The notes under the pieces: model-generated
Databases searched by the model: none
The model's input: only the letters and a program-made list of their open reading frames with translations
What the model was told of the DNA's origin: nothing
Program-made: the position numbers and the translations under genes
In this document: one piece after another, positions 36,095 to 44,069 of the stretch
How the letters are laid out: each line of letters starts with the position of its first letter
How positions within the stretch are numbered: the first letter of the stretch is position 1
NCBI RefSeq assembly: GCF_028728065.1
Contig: NZ_CP117812.1
Coordinates: 992,001 to 1,056,000, forward strand
DNA: 64,000 nt
From: Lentisphaera profundi
Lineage (GTDB): Bacteria > Verrucomicrobiota > Lentisphaeria > Lentisphaerales > Lentisphaeraceae
Direction: 5' to 3'

Positions 36095-37255
36095 ATGACT
36101 TCTTTCGCTCTCGCAAAAAAACCTTTAGGTTTTCGCGCCTTCTTTTTACTCGCGGCTTATTCCACAGTTTTTTCGATGTTATTGTGGGGAGGGGTTTATG
36201 CTCATGGAACTCCCGTTAATAGTTCTTACGGCATGCTGTATTGGCATAGCCATGAAATGATTTTTGGTTTTACCCTGGCAATTATAGCAGGCTTTCTGCT
36301 GACTGCTGTACAGAATTGGACGGGCATTGCTCTAGCATCAGGAATAAAACTAGCGCCACTTATTATTGTATGGTTGGCTGGACGTATAGTTCCTTTTTTA
36401 TCTTTATCACCCTTAATGATTAGTATAATTGACTTGAGTTTTATCCCTTTGCTGATGCTCTATCTTGCGCCACCTCTGATCAAAGCTAAAAAATTCAAAA
36501 ATCTCGTGATGCTGGTTTTATTAGCCTTGCTTTTTGTTTGTAATCTCTTTTTCCATTTAGAACTATTGCAAGTGACCCAGCTAACGCTTCGCAAAGCTAT
36601 CTTTGTAAGTGTGGACCTCACCCTCATCATGATCTGTATCATTAGTGGTCGCATTATTCCATTTTTCACTGGCAAAGTTCTCGACCCAGAAAAATCAGTG
36701 AAAAAGCCTGTCTTTGAAATCTTATCTATCCTTAGTATTCTGCTGCTCGTTTTTTCTGACCTTCACTTAATTGAAGAAAGCCTACTGCGCTGGCTCTACA
36801 TTCCTGCGGCAATCATTCATTTACTTCGTATCAAGGGATGGTACCAGAAAGGCGTGGCCAAAATTCCCGTTTTATTCGTTCTCTATACGGGATATAGCTG
36901 GCTAATCATTGGCTTCGTTCTCAAAGGCTTATCAGGCTTTGGTATTATCAATGGCTTTACACTGATTCACGCTTTTACCTCGGGTTGTATGGGTGTAATA
37001 ATCCTTGCCATGATTAGCCGTGTAAGTCTTGGTCATACGGGTCGTAAAATCAAAAGTTCAAAAGCCGTGAATGTGAGCTTTATAGTCATTAACCTCGTCG
37101 CACTAGTGCGAGTTTTCGTGCCATTAATTAATGAAAGCTACTATATAAAAGCGATACTATGGTCGAGTAGCCTTTGGGTTTTAGCATTTTTGATTTTTAG
37201 CTGTGCTTTCACACCCATATTACTTGGGGTCCGTGCCGATGGCGAAGAAGGTTAA
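36095..37255 (+). CDS. NnrS-family heme-copper membrane protein
   Basis: 386 residues with about 12 transmembrane helices. The N-terminal FRAFFLLAAYSTVFSMLLWG and YWHSHEMIFGFTLAIIAGFL carry the conserved His of NnrS, and SGRIIPFFTGKVL and SRVSLGHTGR are later family segments. NnrS proteins contain heme and copper and protect against nitric-oxide-linked nitrosative stress. No nitrite or NO reductase gene is nearby, so this is an isolated stress gene. AGGATAG lies before the ATG. A repeat-rich region follows the stop. Confidence 0.9.
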   Translation: MTSFALAKKPLGFRAFFLLAAYSTVFSMLLWGGVYAHGTPVNSSYGMLYWHSHEMIFGFTLAIIAGFLLTAVQNWTGIALASGIKLAPLIIVWLAGRIVPFLSLSPLMISIIDLSFIPLLMLYLAPPLIKAKKFKNLVMLVLLALLFVCNLFFHLELLQVTQLTLRKAIFVSVDLTLIMICIISGRIIPFFTGKVLDPEKSVKKPVFEILSILSILLLVFSDLHLIEESLLRWLYIPAAIIHLLRIKGWYQKGVAKIPVLFVLYTGYSWLIIGFVLKGLSGFGIINGFTLIHAFTSGCMGVIILAMISRVSLGHTGRKIKSSKAVNVSFIVINLVALVRVFVPLINESYYIKAILWSSSLWVLAFLIFSCAFTPILLGVRADGEEG

Positions 37256-37280
37256 TAGGGTCTTGGGATTTTCAAGGGTG

Positions 37281-37365
37281 CTACATACCTTCGGCATGAA
37301 TATCATTTTTTAACAATGCCCACCGGATAAATCCGGTGGCTACCATACTACATACCTTCGGCATG
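37281..37365. repeat. REP-like bipartite palindromic repeat
   Basis: CTACATACCTTCGGCATG occurs exactly twice, at 37281-37298 and 37348-37365. Between them is the perfect 9-bp stem CCACCGGAT-AA-ATCCGGTGG (37320-37339), followed by CTACCATA. The layout (small hairpin, strong hairpin, small hairpin) parallels the element at 18778-18870. It follows the NnrS gene and may stabilise or end its transcript. Confidence 0.65.
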
Positions 37366-37540
37366 TGTTTAAGTTCCCACTCATTAGGAGAGCCTCCGTG
37401 GGCGGGTAAAAAATATGGGCCCGTACGGAAGTACCTTGAGCGAGGTTGGGAGCGGAGCTCCAGTATAAATACCTCCGGTGGCCGAGGAGCCCTCGGGGCC
37501 ATACTAAAAAAGGTGGCCGCATGTATAAAAACCCCTTAAG
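37366..37540. repeat. GC-rich folded spacer after the REP-like repeat
   Basis: Clearly richer in GC than the flanks. Short inverted repeats include GGGCCCGTAC, GGAGCGGAGCTCC, CCTCCGGTGG and GGCCGAGG with CCTCGGGGCC. Short frames run across it in both directions but none has a ribosome site or plausible protein. It is probably further repeat or relic DNA. A palindrome with CTAGTTTTAG-like arms lies near 37552-37580 before the sulfatase end. Confidence 0.45.
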
Positions 37541-37588
37541 TGCCCTATCATTAGAACTAGTTTTAGTTCCAATGATAAAACTTGTATT

Positions 37589-38926
37589 TTACTTGCTATA
37601 AGGAGCGTCTTTTTTGATCTCAGTGAGAATAGTTAAGTACTCTTTATACATTTCTTGGGTAATTTCGGGGGATTCTTTCGCCAAGTTTGTAGTCTCTTTT
37701 GAATCTGTTTTTAGATCATAAAGCTCGCGAGATTTCTTGTTGACAACGAGTTTATAATTATCTTTGCGAAGAGCGCCAGAGCCTTTGCCATTCTCCCACA
37801 AGAGCGTGCGTTTCTCAAGCTTTTTATTATTGAATAGGCTAGGGTGGATATTGATTCCATCTAATTGATGACCATTGGGAAGCTGTACCTGTGCAGCAAT
37901 AATAGTACTTGCCATGATATCATAAGTCATCAGTGTTTGATCGGATATAGTACCAGCCTTAATTCGACCAGGAGCCCAAACGAGTGCTGGTACACGGTGA
38001 CCACCTTCGTACATGCTACCTTTTGCACCACGGGTATTTTCGCTATGACTAAAATTACCTTTGGCGGCGCCATTATCACTGAGAAACCAAACGATGGTAT
38101 TTTTCTCTATTTTGAGTTCGATTAGCTTATCTAAAATGCGATTGACACCTTCGTCTACAGGAAGAGTGAAATGACGGATGAGCCAGTTGTCATCACCAGC
38201 TTCTTTAGTGTATTCAACTTTTGGTGCCCATGCGGGGATGGTTCCCTTGTCGGGACCACGCTGGATTTTTGATCCACGGGCCTGAAAAGGTGAGTGTGGT
38301 GTTCCGTGAGCCACATAAAGAAAGAAAGGCTGATCTTTTTTACGCTCAATAAAATCTAATGCGTGCTCCGTGATTAAATCAGAATGATGACCCGGTTCAT
38401 CTTTGAGTTCACGATTCTGCCACCAATCAAAAGTCTCCATGCGATCATAATGCGATTGTGCATCAATGTTACCACTTATGAAACCAGCAAATTCGTCGAA
38501 GCCATGATTCATGGGATGGAATTCAGGCTTGTAACCCAAGTGCCACTTGCCGAACATAGCCGTTGCGTAACCCGCAGATTTCATTGCTTCGGGAAAAGTC
38601 CATTCTTCATCGGAGATGCCGCGCACGTGATCGGCATGCTTGGGATCAGCATTAATAACCACATCGCAACCACTGCGCTGTTGATAACGACCCGTCATTA
38701 ATGCCGCACGAGTCGGGCTACAAACGACGCCATTAGAATGGAAGTCAGTGAGTTTGATCCCTTCATTCGCCATGCGATCAATACCAGGGGTTTTAAAGTA
38801 TTTATTATCGTAGCAACTAACACCAGCCCAGCCCATATCATCGACCATGATCAGAATGATATTGGGCTTTGCGCTTTCCGCAAAAAGCGGGGAGCAGATC
38901 ATAAAAGCGAGAAGGAATCTGTACAT
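37589..38926 (-). CDS. Sulfatase (type I FGly)
   Basis: 445 residues with a signal peptide (about 1-16). IILIMVDDMGWAGVSCYDNK is the metal-binding start. The formylglycine site is VVCSPTRAALMTGRYQQRSG (CSPTR, about residues 69-73). GKWHLGYKPE and FLSDNGAAKGNFSH follow. It resembles GalNAc-6/arylsulfatase A-like enzymes, but I cannot set the subfamily without an alignment. The next sulfatase gene ends two bases upstream of its start, so the pair is one operon. Substrate unknown; the two may act in series on one glycan. Confidence 0.95.
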   Translation of the reverse strand: MYRFLLAFMICSPLFAESAKPNIILIMVDDMGWAGVSCYDNKYFKTPGIDRMANEGIKLTDFHSNGVVCSPTRAALMTGRYQQRSGCDVVINADPKHADHVRGISDEEWTFPEAMKSAGYATAMFGKWHLGYKPEFHPMNHGFDEFAGFISGNIDAQSHYDRMETFDWWQNRELKDEPGHHSDLITEHALDFIERKKDQPFFLYVAHGTPHSPFQARGSKIQRGPDKGTIPAWAPKVEYTKEAGDDNWLIRHFTLPVDEGVNRILDKLIELKIEKNTIVWFLSDNGAAKGNFSHSENTRGAKGSMYEGGHRVPALVWAPGRIKAGTISDQTLMTYDIMASTIIAAQVQLPNGHQLDGINIHPSLFNNKKLEKRTLLWENGKGSGALRKDNYKLVVNKKSRELYDLKTDSKETTNLAKESPEITQEMYKEYLTILTEIKKDAPYSK

Positions 38927-38928
38927 AA

Positions 38929-40512
38929 TTAGTCCTGAACTAATTGAGGGAATTTACTTAGGATATTTTTTGGAAAAGGACTATTGCCTTCGTTGCTTTG
39001 TTTGGCTCCTTTTGTCGAACGTCCCTCTTTAATGACTTTGGCCAAGTGATTAACAAACTTATCAACAATTTCAGGGTGATTAGCTTGGAGGTTAATTTTC
39101 TCAGCAGGATCAGTTTCAAGGTTATAGAGTTGAATCTCAGCTAGATCTTTAGTGTCTTTGCCTGGACGAGGGAAACTCCAACCACCCGAACCAGCGCAGA
39201 GGTTGAGCTTCCATTTACCTTGGCGTATGGCAAAACTACCATTGATTGAGTGATGGATAATGAAAGGGCGAGTTGTTGTACCTGATTGCATTAAGTCTGC
39301 CATGAAGGAATAGCTATCTTCGGCAATAGTTTCTTTGATTAAATTTGTGCTACCGGTAGCTTCAGCTGCCGTGGCAAAAAAATCAGTGGTACAGATAGTT
39401 GAATCTGAAAGTGTACCGCTTTTGATTTTTGCAGGCCAGCGAACTAAGAAAGGAACGCGATGACCGCCTTCAAAAATATCCGCTTTGTGACCGCGCCAGT
39501 CACCATTAGATTTATGACCAAGAGCCGTATGTTCAGGAATGCTACCAGTCGGTGAGCAACCATTATCCGCAGTGAAAATAATGAGTGTGTTATCATCAAT
39601 ACCATTTTTTTCTAACTCGGCAATCACTTCACCAATGACCCAATCCGTTTCCATAACAAAATCGCCGTAAGTTGTTTTTGTCGGTGATTTACCACGCCAT
39701 TTGGCCGAAGGTACAATGGGAGTATGAGGTGATGTTAAAGGAAGATAAAGGAAAAAGGGTTTTGATTTATCAGCCGCTTGTTCAGCAATGAATTCACGTG
39801 ATTTTTTGGCAAAGGTAATAAGGCATTGAGATGCGTCAAAACTGGGGCCAGCAGGTCCCGGACGATAAGGAGTCGCAAAACCTTTTTCGTGAGTTGCCAT
39901 TTCCACAGCACGATCATTTTCTATGTAAACATAAGGAGGCATGTCTAGTGAAGCCGCAATCCCATAGAAATAATCAAAACCATTATTAGTAGGAGTTATA
40001 GCAGGCTTGGAATAATCAATATCCCATCCGCCACCATAAGAACCACGTTTTTTCTTTTTTACGTATCCTTCTTTTAGAAAAGATTTTTCAGGAGATTTAA
40101 TTTCGCCATTGGCAAGTTTTTGCCAAGTAATACCGAGATGCCATTTACCCACCATGCCGGTATTGTAGCCTTGGTCTTTGAGAAAGTTTGCAATAGTGAC
40201 TCGCTCTTTTGGGATTAAGGCTGGAGAAGTTCCACTCAAAACAGATTTTTTGAGTTTAGATCTCCAGTTATAGCGCCCCGTTAAAATACCATAGCGAGTA
40301 GGGCTACAGACAGAACTAGAAGTATGAGCATCGGTAAACTTCATGCCTTCGGCAGCCATGCGATCACAGTTAGGAGTGGGGATAATGCCACCAGCGTTAG
40401 ACATGTCACCATAGCCCATGTCATCGGCGAGGATAAAAATAATATTAGGTTTTTCTTGTGCGGAACAGAGTCCAGTAAATAAGATGGCTGCGATGAAGTA
40501 TAATGATTTCAT
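38929..40512 (-). CDS. Sulfatase (type I FGly)
   Basis: 527 residues from the ATG at 40512. This start gives a signal peptide (MKSLYFIAAILFTGLCSAQ) and has AAGGGA about eight bases upstream; an upstream in-frame ATG lacks both. IIFILADDMGYGDMSNAGG is the metal site and SSVCSPTRYGILTGRYNWRS the formylglycine site. GKWHLGITW and FTADNGCSPTGS follow. The CSPTRYGILTGRYNWRS form is typical of GalNAc-6-sulfatase/arylsulfatase A-like members. First gene of the two-sulfatase operon. Confidence 0.95.
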   Translation of the reverse strand: MKSLYFIAAILFTGLCSAQEKPNIIFILADDMGYGDMSNAGGIIPTPNCDRMAAEGMKFTDAHTSSSVCSPTRYGILTGRYNWRSKLKKSVLSGTSPALIPKERVTIANFLKDQGYNTGMVGKWHLGITWQKLANGEIKSPEKSFLKEGYVKKKKRGSYGGGWDIDYSKPAITPTNNGFDYFYGIAASLDMPPYVYIENDRAVEMATHEKGFATPYRPGPAGPSFDASQCLITFAKKSREFIAEQAADKSKPFFLYLPLTSPHTPIVPSAKWRGKSPTKTTYGDFVMETDWVIGEVIAELEKNGIDDNTLIIFTADNGCSPTGSIPEHTALGHKSNGDWRGHKADIFEGGHRVPFLVRWPAKIKSGTLSDSTICTTDFFATAAEATGSTNLIKETIAEDSYSFMADLMQSGTTTRPFIIHHSINGSFAIRQGKWKLNLCAGSGGWSFPRPGKDTKDLAEIQLYNLETDPAEKINLQANHPEIVDKFVNHLAKVIKEGRSTKGAKQSNEGNSPFPKNILSKFPQLVQD

Positions 40513-40678
40513 GTGTATTTCCCTTTTGGTTTTTATATTGTACTTAGTCAATACGGGCAAAAGAAGTATCCTTGACTTGAAGGGGGAAGTTTTTTTATTT
40601 TTTTACAGTTATATTATTATAAGCTGATTTTATTCTTAAGTGGATTGGCTCATTAAATGATTATTAAAAAGAGAATGC

Positions 40679-41275
40679 ATGTCGGAAACTTTTAATACAA
40701 GAATGACGCTTTTGGGGCGTTTGCGTAATCAGCACGATGATAATGCTTGGCAGGATTTTGTATTTTTCTATCAGAAATATATTTTCACGGTATTGCTGCG
40801 CTTGGGTGTGCCGAATGCTGATGTCGAAGACCAATCGCAAAAGGTATTATTAGCCTTGTGGGAGAAGTTACCTGATTTTAATTACCAAGCACAAAATTGT
40901 AAGTTTCGCACATGGATGAGTCGTATCATTCGCAACAAAGTCAGTCATTATTTTGAAAAACAAAAACGTTATAGCAATGACTTAGAGCGAGCTGAATTAC
41001 TGCAACGCAATAATGATGAAAAAAACGAAGCAGAAATTTATCAAATTTATGAGCAGCAATGGAAGTTACATGTGGCTGAATTGGCTTGGGGTCAACTGAG
41101 TACAGAATTTTCGGTGAGTGCACTTAAATGTTTTGAGGCTTTAGCTAAAGGTGAAAAAGCCGCAGATATAGCAGCTGAACTTGAACTCAAAATTAATTCC
41201 GTGTTTGTTAACCGAAAACGAGTTCAAGAAGCTTTTCACCGTGAAATACGTCGACTTAATGAGGAGTTGAGTTAA
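40679..41275 (+). CDS. ECF-type RNA polymerase sigma factor
   Basis: 198 residues. Region 2 is WQDFVFFYQKYIFTVLLRLG with ADVEDQSQKVLLALWEKLP and FRTWMSRIIRNKVSHYFEKQ. Region 4 is LKCFEALAKGEKAADIAAEL with an HTH, NSVFVNRKRVQEAF. It lacks a visible anti-sigma gene. Its stop overlaps the kinase start by one base (TAATG). PVC bacteria often pair an ECF sigma factor with a Ser/Thr kinase that controls it; here the kinase has a damaged active site. Target promoters are unknown. Confidence 0.92.
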   Translation: MSETFNTRMTLLGRLRNQHDDNAWQDFVFFYQKYIFTVLLRLGVPNADVEDQSQKVLLALWEKLPDFNYQAQNCKFRTWMSRIIRNKVSHYFEKQKRYSNDLERAELLQRNNDEKNEAEIYQIYEQQWKLHVAELAWGQLSTEFSVSALKCFEALAKGEKAADIAAELELKINSVFVNRKRVQEAFHREIRRLNEELS

Positions 41276-43311
41276 TGGATAGAGATAAATCTTGGCTAAT
41301 GGAAAGTTTCGATGAAGCCCTTGGAGATGAAAAATCACTCTTAAAAGATTCTGCTTTAGTGAGAGAAATAAAGGATCTAGGCGGGCGTTATAAAATAGGG
41401 ACTTCTTTGGGAAAGGGAGGTCAGAAAAATATTTTAAGTTGTGAAGACAAGTTTACGCAAAGACAATTAGCCATGGCCGTTTTGCGAGATTCGCAGAAAT
41501 TAAGTCACAATGAATCATTTATAAATGAAGCACGTATAGCCGCGCATTTAGAGCATCCTAATATAGTTCCACTCTATGACTTGGGACTCAATGAAGATAA
41601 TGAACCTTATTTCACAATGAAGCTTTTGAGCGGTGATAATCTACAGCAAAAAATTGAGAAGAGGGATTTATCTCTCAATGAAAAACTTGAGGTCTTTCTC
41701 AAGGTCTGTGATGCGATGTCCTATGCACATGCTCAAGGAATTATTCACCTAGATTTAAAACCTGATAATATACAAGTGGATGATTATGGTCAAGTGCTAG
41801 TATGTGACTGGGGGCTGGCACAAAAAATAAGTGAAGTAGAAGGTCGAGGTCAATTAAAAGGAAGCTTGGGGTATATGGCGCCAGAGCAAGTCAAAGGCGA
41901 GTCACTTAGTACGGCTTGTGATATTTATGCACTCGGAGGAGTTTTATATGCCTTGCTGAGTTCTAAGTCACCACATTCACCACATTCACCAAGCGCCCTT
42001 AAAGAACGGCTCACGGGACCAGATATAGCTTTCCAAGTTTTGAGCCCAGAAGAATTAAAAAATATCCCCAAAAGTCTGCAGGCAGTTTTTGTTAAAGCAC
42101 TGTCTATAGCAAAGCAAGATCGTTATCAAACGGTAGGAGAACTGTCTAATGAAATCAGAGCTTACATAGGTGGTTTTGCGACAAGCGCTGAAAATCCAGG
42201 GCTTATGACCGTAATGAAAAAAACTATTAAGCGCCATAAAACTTTGAGTGTGGTGCTTATGAGTTCAGTGATTTTTATTACAGTACTTACGCTCTTATCC
42301 ATCCTTCGTATTAATGATGAAAAAAAACAGGCTGATTATGCGCGTAAAAAAGCTGAGCTTTCCGAACTCAAATCAAAAACGTTACTGGTGGATCTCAATC
42401 AAGAACAGCGGCAAGGTCGGATTATCAGTGATTCGGCTGCAGAGCTTTTTTTTCAAAATGCAACAAATGCATATAAGGAAGGTCTTTATAAAGAATCATT
42501 TTCCGCAATAGAGCAAGTGACTCAGTTAAATCCAGAGCTAAAAAAAGCTTGGGATTTACAGGGTAAACTTCTTTTTGGTATGCTTCGTTTTCGTGAAGCT
42601 CAAGAAAGTCTGAAACACGGAACCATGGATAAAAAAAATAAGTGGTTAATCGAACTTGCTGATTTGGGGAAAACTTCAGAGGGGATGGATAAACCATCTG
42701 CACGCCAAATTTATGATGTGAGAAGGCATATTGTACGGGGTAAGTATAAGTTTTCTGGTCTTCATGCGGTTATGTTTTATAATATGGTCAAAAATTATAA
42801 TATAGAAGAACGCTGGATGTTTGCGGAACAAAGTTATCGAGATAATCATCGTTTTTTTGCTAAGCAAAGTGATCAAGTAAACTTCAAAGTAAGTCAATCC
42901 GAGGGCTATTATACAGTAGATGCGAGTGGCAATAAAGGGACAAGGATGACGATAGTTTTAAGCGGTTTGCCTATAGTGAACTTAAATCTAAGTTCTTCTG
43001 GTGTTAAAAGTCTTAACAATTTAAGAGGTATGCCTCTTAGGAAATTAGATATTTCCCATACTCAAGTATCGTCAATAAGCCATCTAGTAAGTACTCAAAT
43101 TGAAGAACTCAATATCCGAGATACGCAAATTTTTGATTTATCTCCTTTGCGACAAACGCAAATCAAGCGACTAGAGTTAGGAGATGATCCGATAGACATA
43201 AGGAGTCTTAAATATTGTAAGCAACTTGAGTACTTAGAGATCCCAAAAAATGTATATTCAGAAAAATTACTCGAGGAATTAAAACTTACAGATAAAGTGG
43301 TCTATCGTTAA
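41275..43311 (+). CDS. Transmembrane Ser/Thr kinase-like protein with TPR and LRR ectodomain; beta-3 lysine missing
   Basis: 678 residues. Kinase domain ~38-300: Gly loop IGTSLGKGGQKN, alpha-C Glu85 in FINEARIA, HLDLKPDN at 158-165, DWG at 178-180 and APEQ. The usual VAVK segment reads LAMA, so Ala68 stands where the ATP-binding Lys belongs. HRD is also HLD. It may be a pseudokinase or use another Lys, as WNK kinases do. Transmembrane helix ~324-345. Outside it are a coiled coil, TPR-like helices (~395-450) and five to six LRR units (~565-665). Co-translated with the ECF sigma factor, which it probably binds or regulates. Confidence 0.9.
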   Translation: MDRDKSWLMESFDEALGDEKSLLKDSALVREIKDLGGRYKIGTSLGKGGQKNILSCEDKFTQRQLAMAVLRDSQKLSHNESFINEARIAAHLEHPNIVPLYDLGLNEDNEPYFTMKLLSGDNLQQKIEKRDLSLNEKLEVFLKVCDAMSYAHAQGIIHLDLKPDNIQVDDYGQVLVCDWGLAQKISEVEGRGQLKGSLGYMAPEQVKGESLSTACDIYALGGVLYALLSSKSPHSPHSPSALKERLTGPDIAFQVLSPEELKNIPKSLQAVFVKALSIAKQDRYQTVGELSNEIRAYIGGFATSAENPGLMTVMKKTIKRHKTLSVVLMSSVIFITVLTLLSILRINDEKKQADYARKKAELSELKSKTLLVDLNQEQRQGRIISDSAAELFFQNATNAYKEGLYKESFSAIEQVTQLNPELKKAWDLQGKLLFGMLRFREAQESLKHGTMDKKNKWLIELADLGKTSEGMDKPSARQIYDVRRHIVRGKYKFSGLHAVMFYNMVKNYNIEERWMFAEQSYRDNHRFFAKQSDQVNFKVSQSEGYYTVDASGNKGTRMTIVLSGLPIVNLNLSSSGVKSLNNLRGMPLRKLDISHTQVSSISHLVSTQIEELNIRDTQIFDLSPLRQTQIKRLELGDDPIDIRSLKYCKQLEYLEIPKNVYSEKLLEELKLTDKVVYR

Positions 43312-43314
43312 AGT

Positions 43315-43740
43315 CTAACTTTCTAATAATTTATAGGCACGTTTTTGAAGTCGATAAACTTTTAAAAGATTAAATAAAATAATGCCGACAATAATAGTTA
43401 GAATAATGAAAGTGCGTGCTAAAATACTCATAGTCGCTGTAAATAAGACAAATAGACTTAAGACCATGGGGGCAAACCCTAGTTTTGGCTTATTGCTTTG
43501 CCAATCAGTCGTAAGGTTTTTGCAGACTAAAGCATTGAATTCACCTGCGCCGGGCAAGCCAATAACTTTGATTTTATCGCCATTATTAATCATAGAAAGA
43601 GAACTCGTCTTTAATAAAATACGCTCATTACCAAGTTTAAAGAGCGCTTTATGAGTCAGGCCAGACCTTTTGTCGGGACCACAAACTTCAGTATTTAGCT
43701 CAAGACCACAGATCTCGCCTTCTAGGATTTCTAGATCCAT
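43315..43740 (-). CDS. Membrane protein of unknown function
   Basis: 141 residues from the ATG at 43740, chosen because TGGAG lies a few bases upstream; in-frame ATGs up to 43755 are possible. The first ~80 residues are a beta-rich cytoplasmic domain, OB-fold-like in pattern (ILLKTSSLSMINNGDKIKVI), followed by two transmembrane helices (~90-110 and ~114-130) and a basic tail. It resembles NfeD-like membrane proteins only in plan. It is convergent with the kinase gene, four bases apart, and stands alone. Confidence 0.65.
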   Translation of the reverse strand: MDLEILEGEICGLELNTEVCGPDKRSGLTHKALFKLGNERILLKTSSLSMINNGDKIKVIGLPGAGEFNALVCKNLTTDWQSNKPKLGFAPMVLSLFVLFTATMSILARTFIILTIIVGIILFNLLKVYRLQKRAYKLLES

Positions 43741-43755
43741 TTTATTCTCCATCAA

Positions 43756-44069
43756 TTAATAGCTAAGATCTTACTTAAATCTATGAAGAATTCAAGTAGG
43801 AAATAAGCTTCCTTTTTAATCCATTCGTTAAATTTTAATCAAAGAATTTAGGAATCATGTGTTTATTTCATGAGACGGAATAAGTGACTCAAAGCTTTTT
43901 TTGTATGTTTCTATAGTTCGTTGATGAGTAAATGCATGTTCAGTCATGGACTCAGATTATAGCTCTAAAATCAAATAAAATTCTCAAACAGGATATGATA
44001 GCGGTATATAATTCTTGTAAGAAGAGGATTAAAAGTTTATCTTTTATGATCATATAAAATAGGTGCTTT
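43756..44069. other. 314-base intergenic region, no gene seen
   Basis: AT-rich sequence between the leftward membrane protein and the rightward Cache-kinase gene. A weak GGAA/TTCC hairpin with a T run lies near 43800. Nothing else is distinct; it should contain both promoters. Confidence 0.55.

Noticed and set aside
37336-37539. Short frames on both strands in the GC-rich spacer
   Set aside because: GC-rich palindromic DNA gives open frames by chance; no start signal or recognisable domain.
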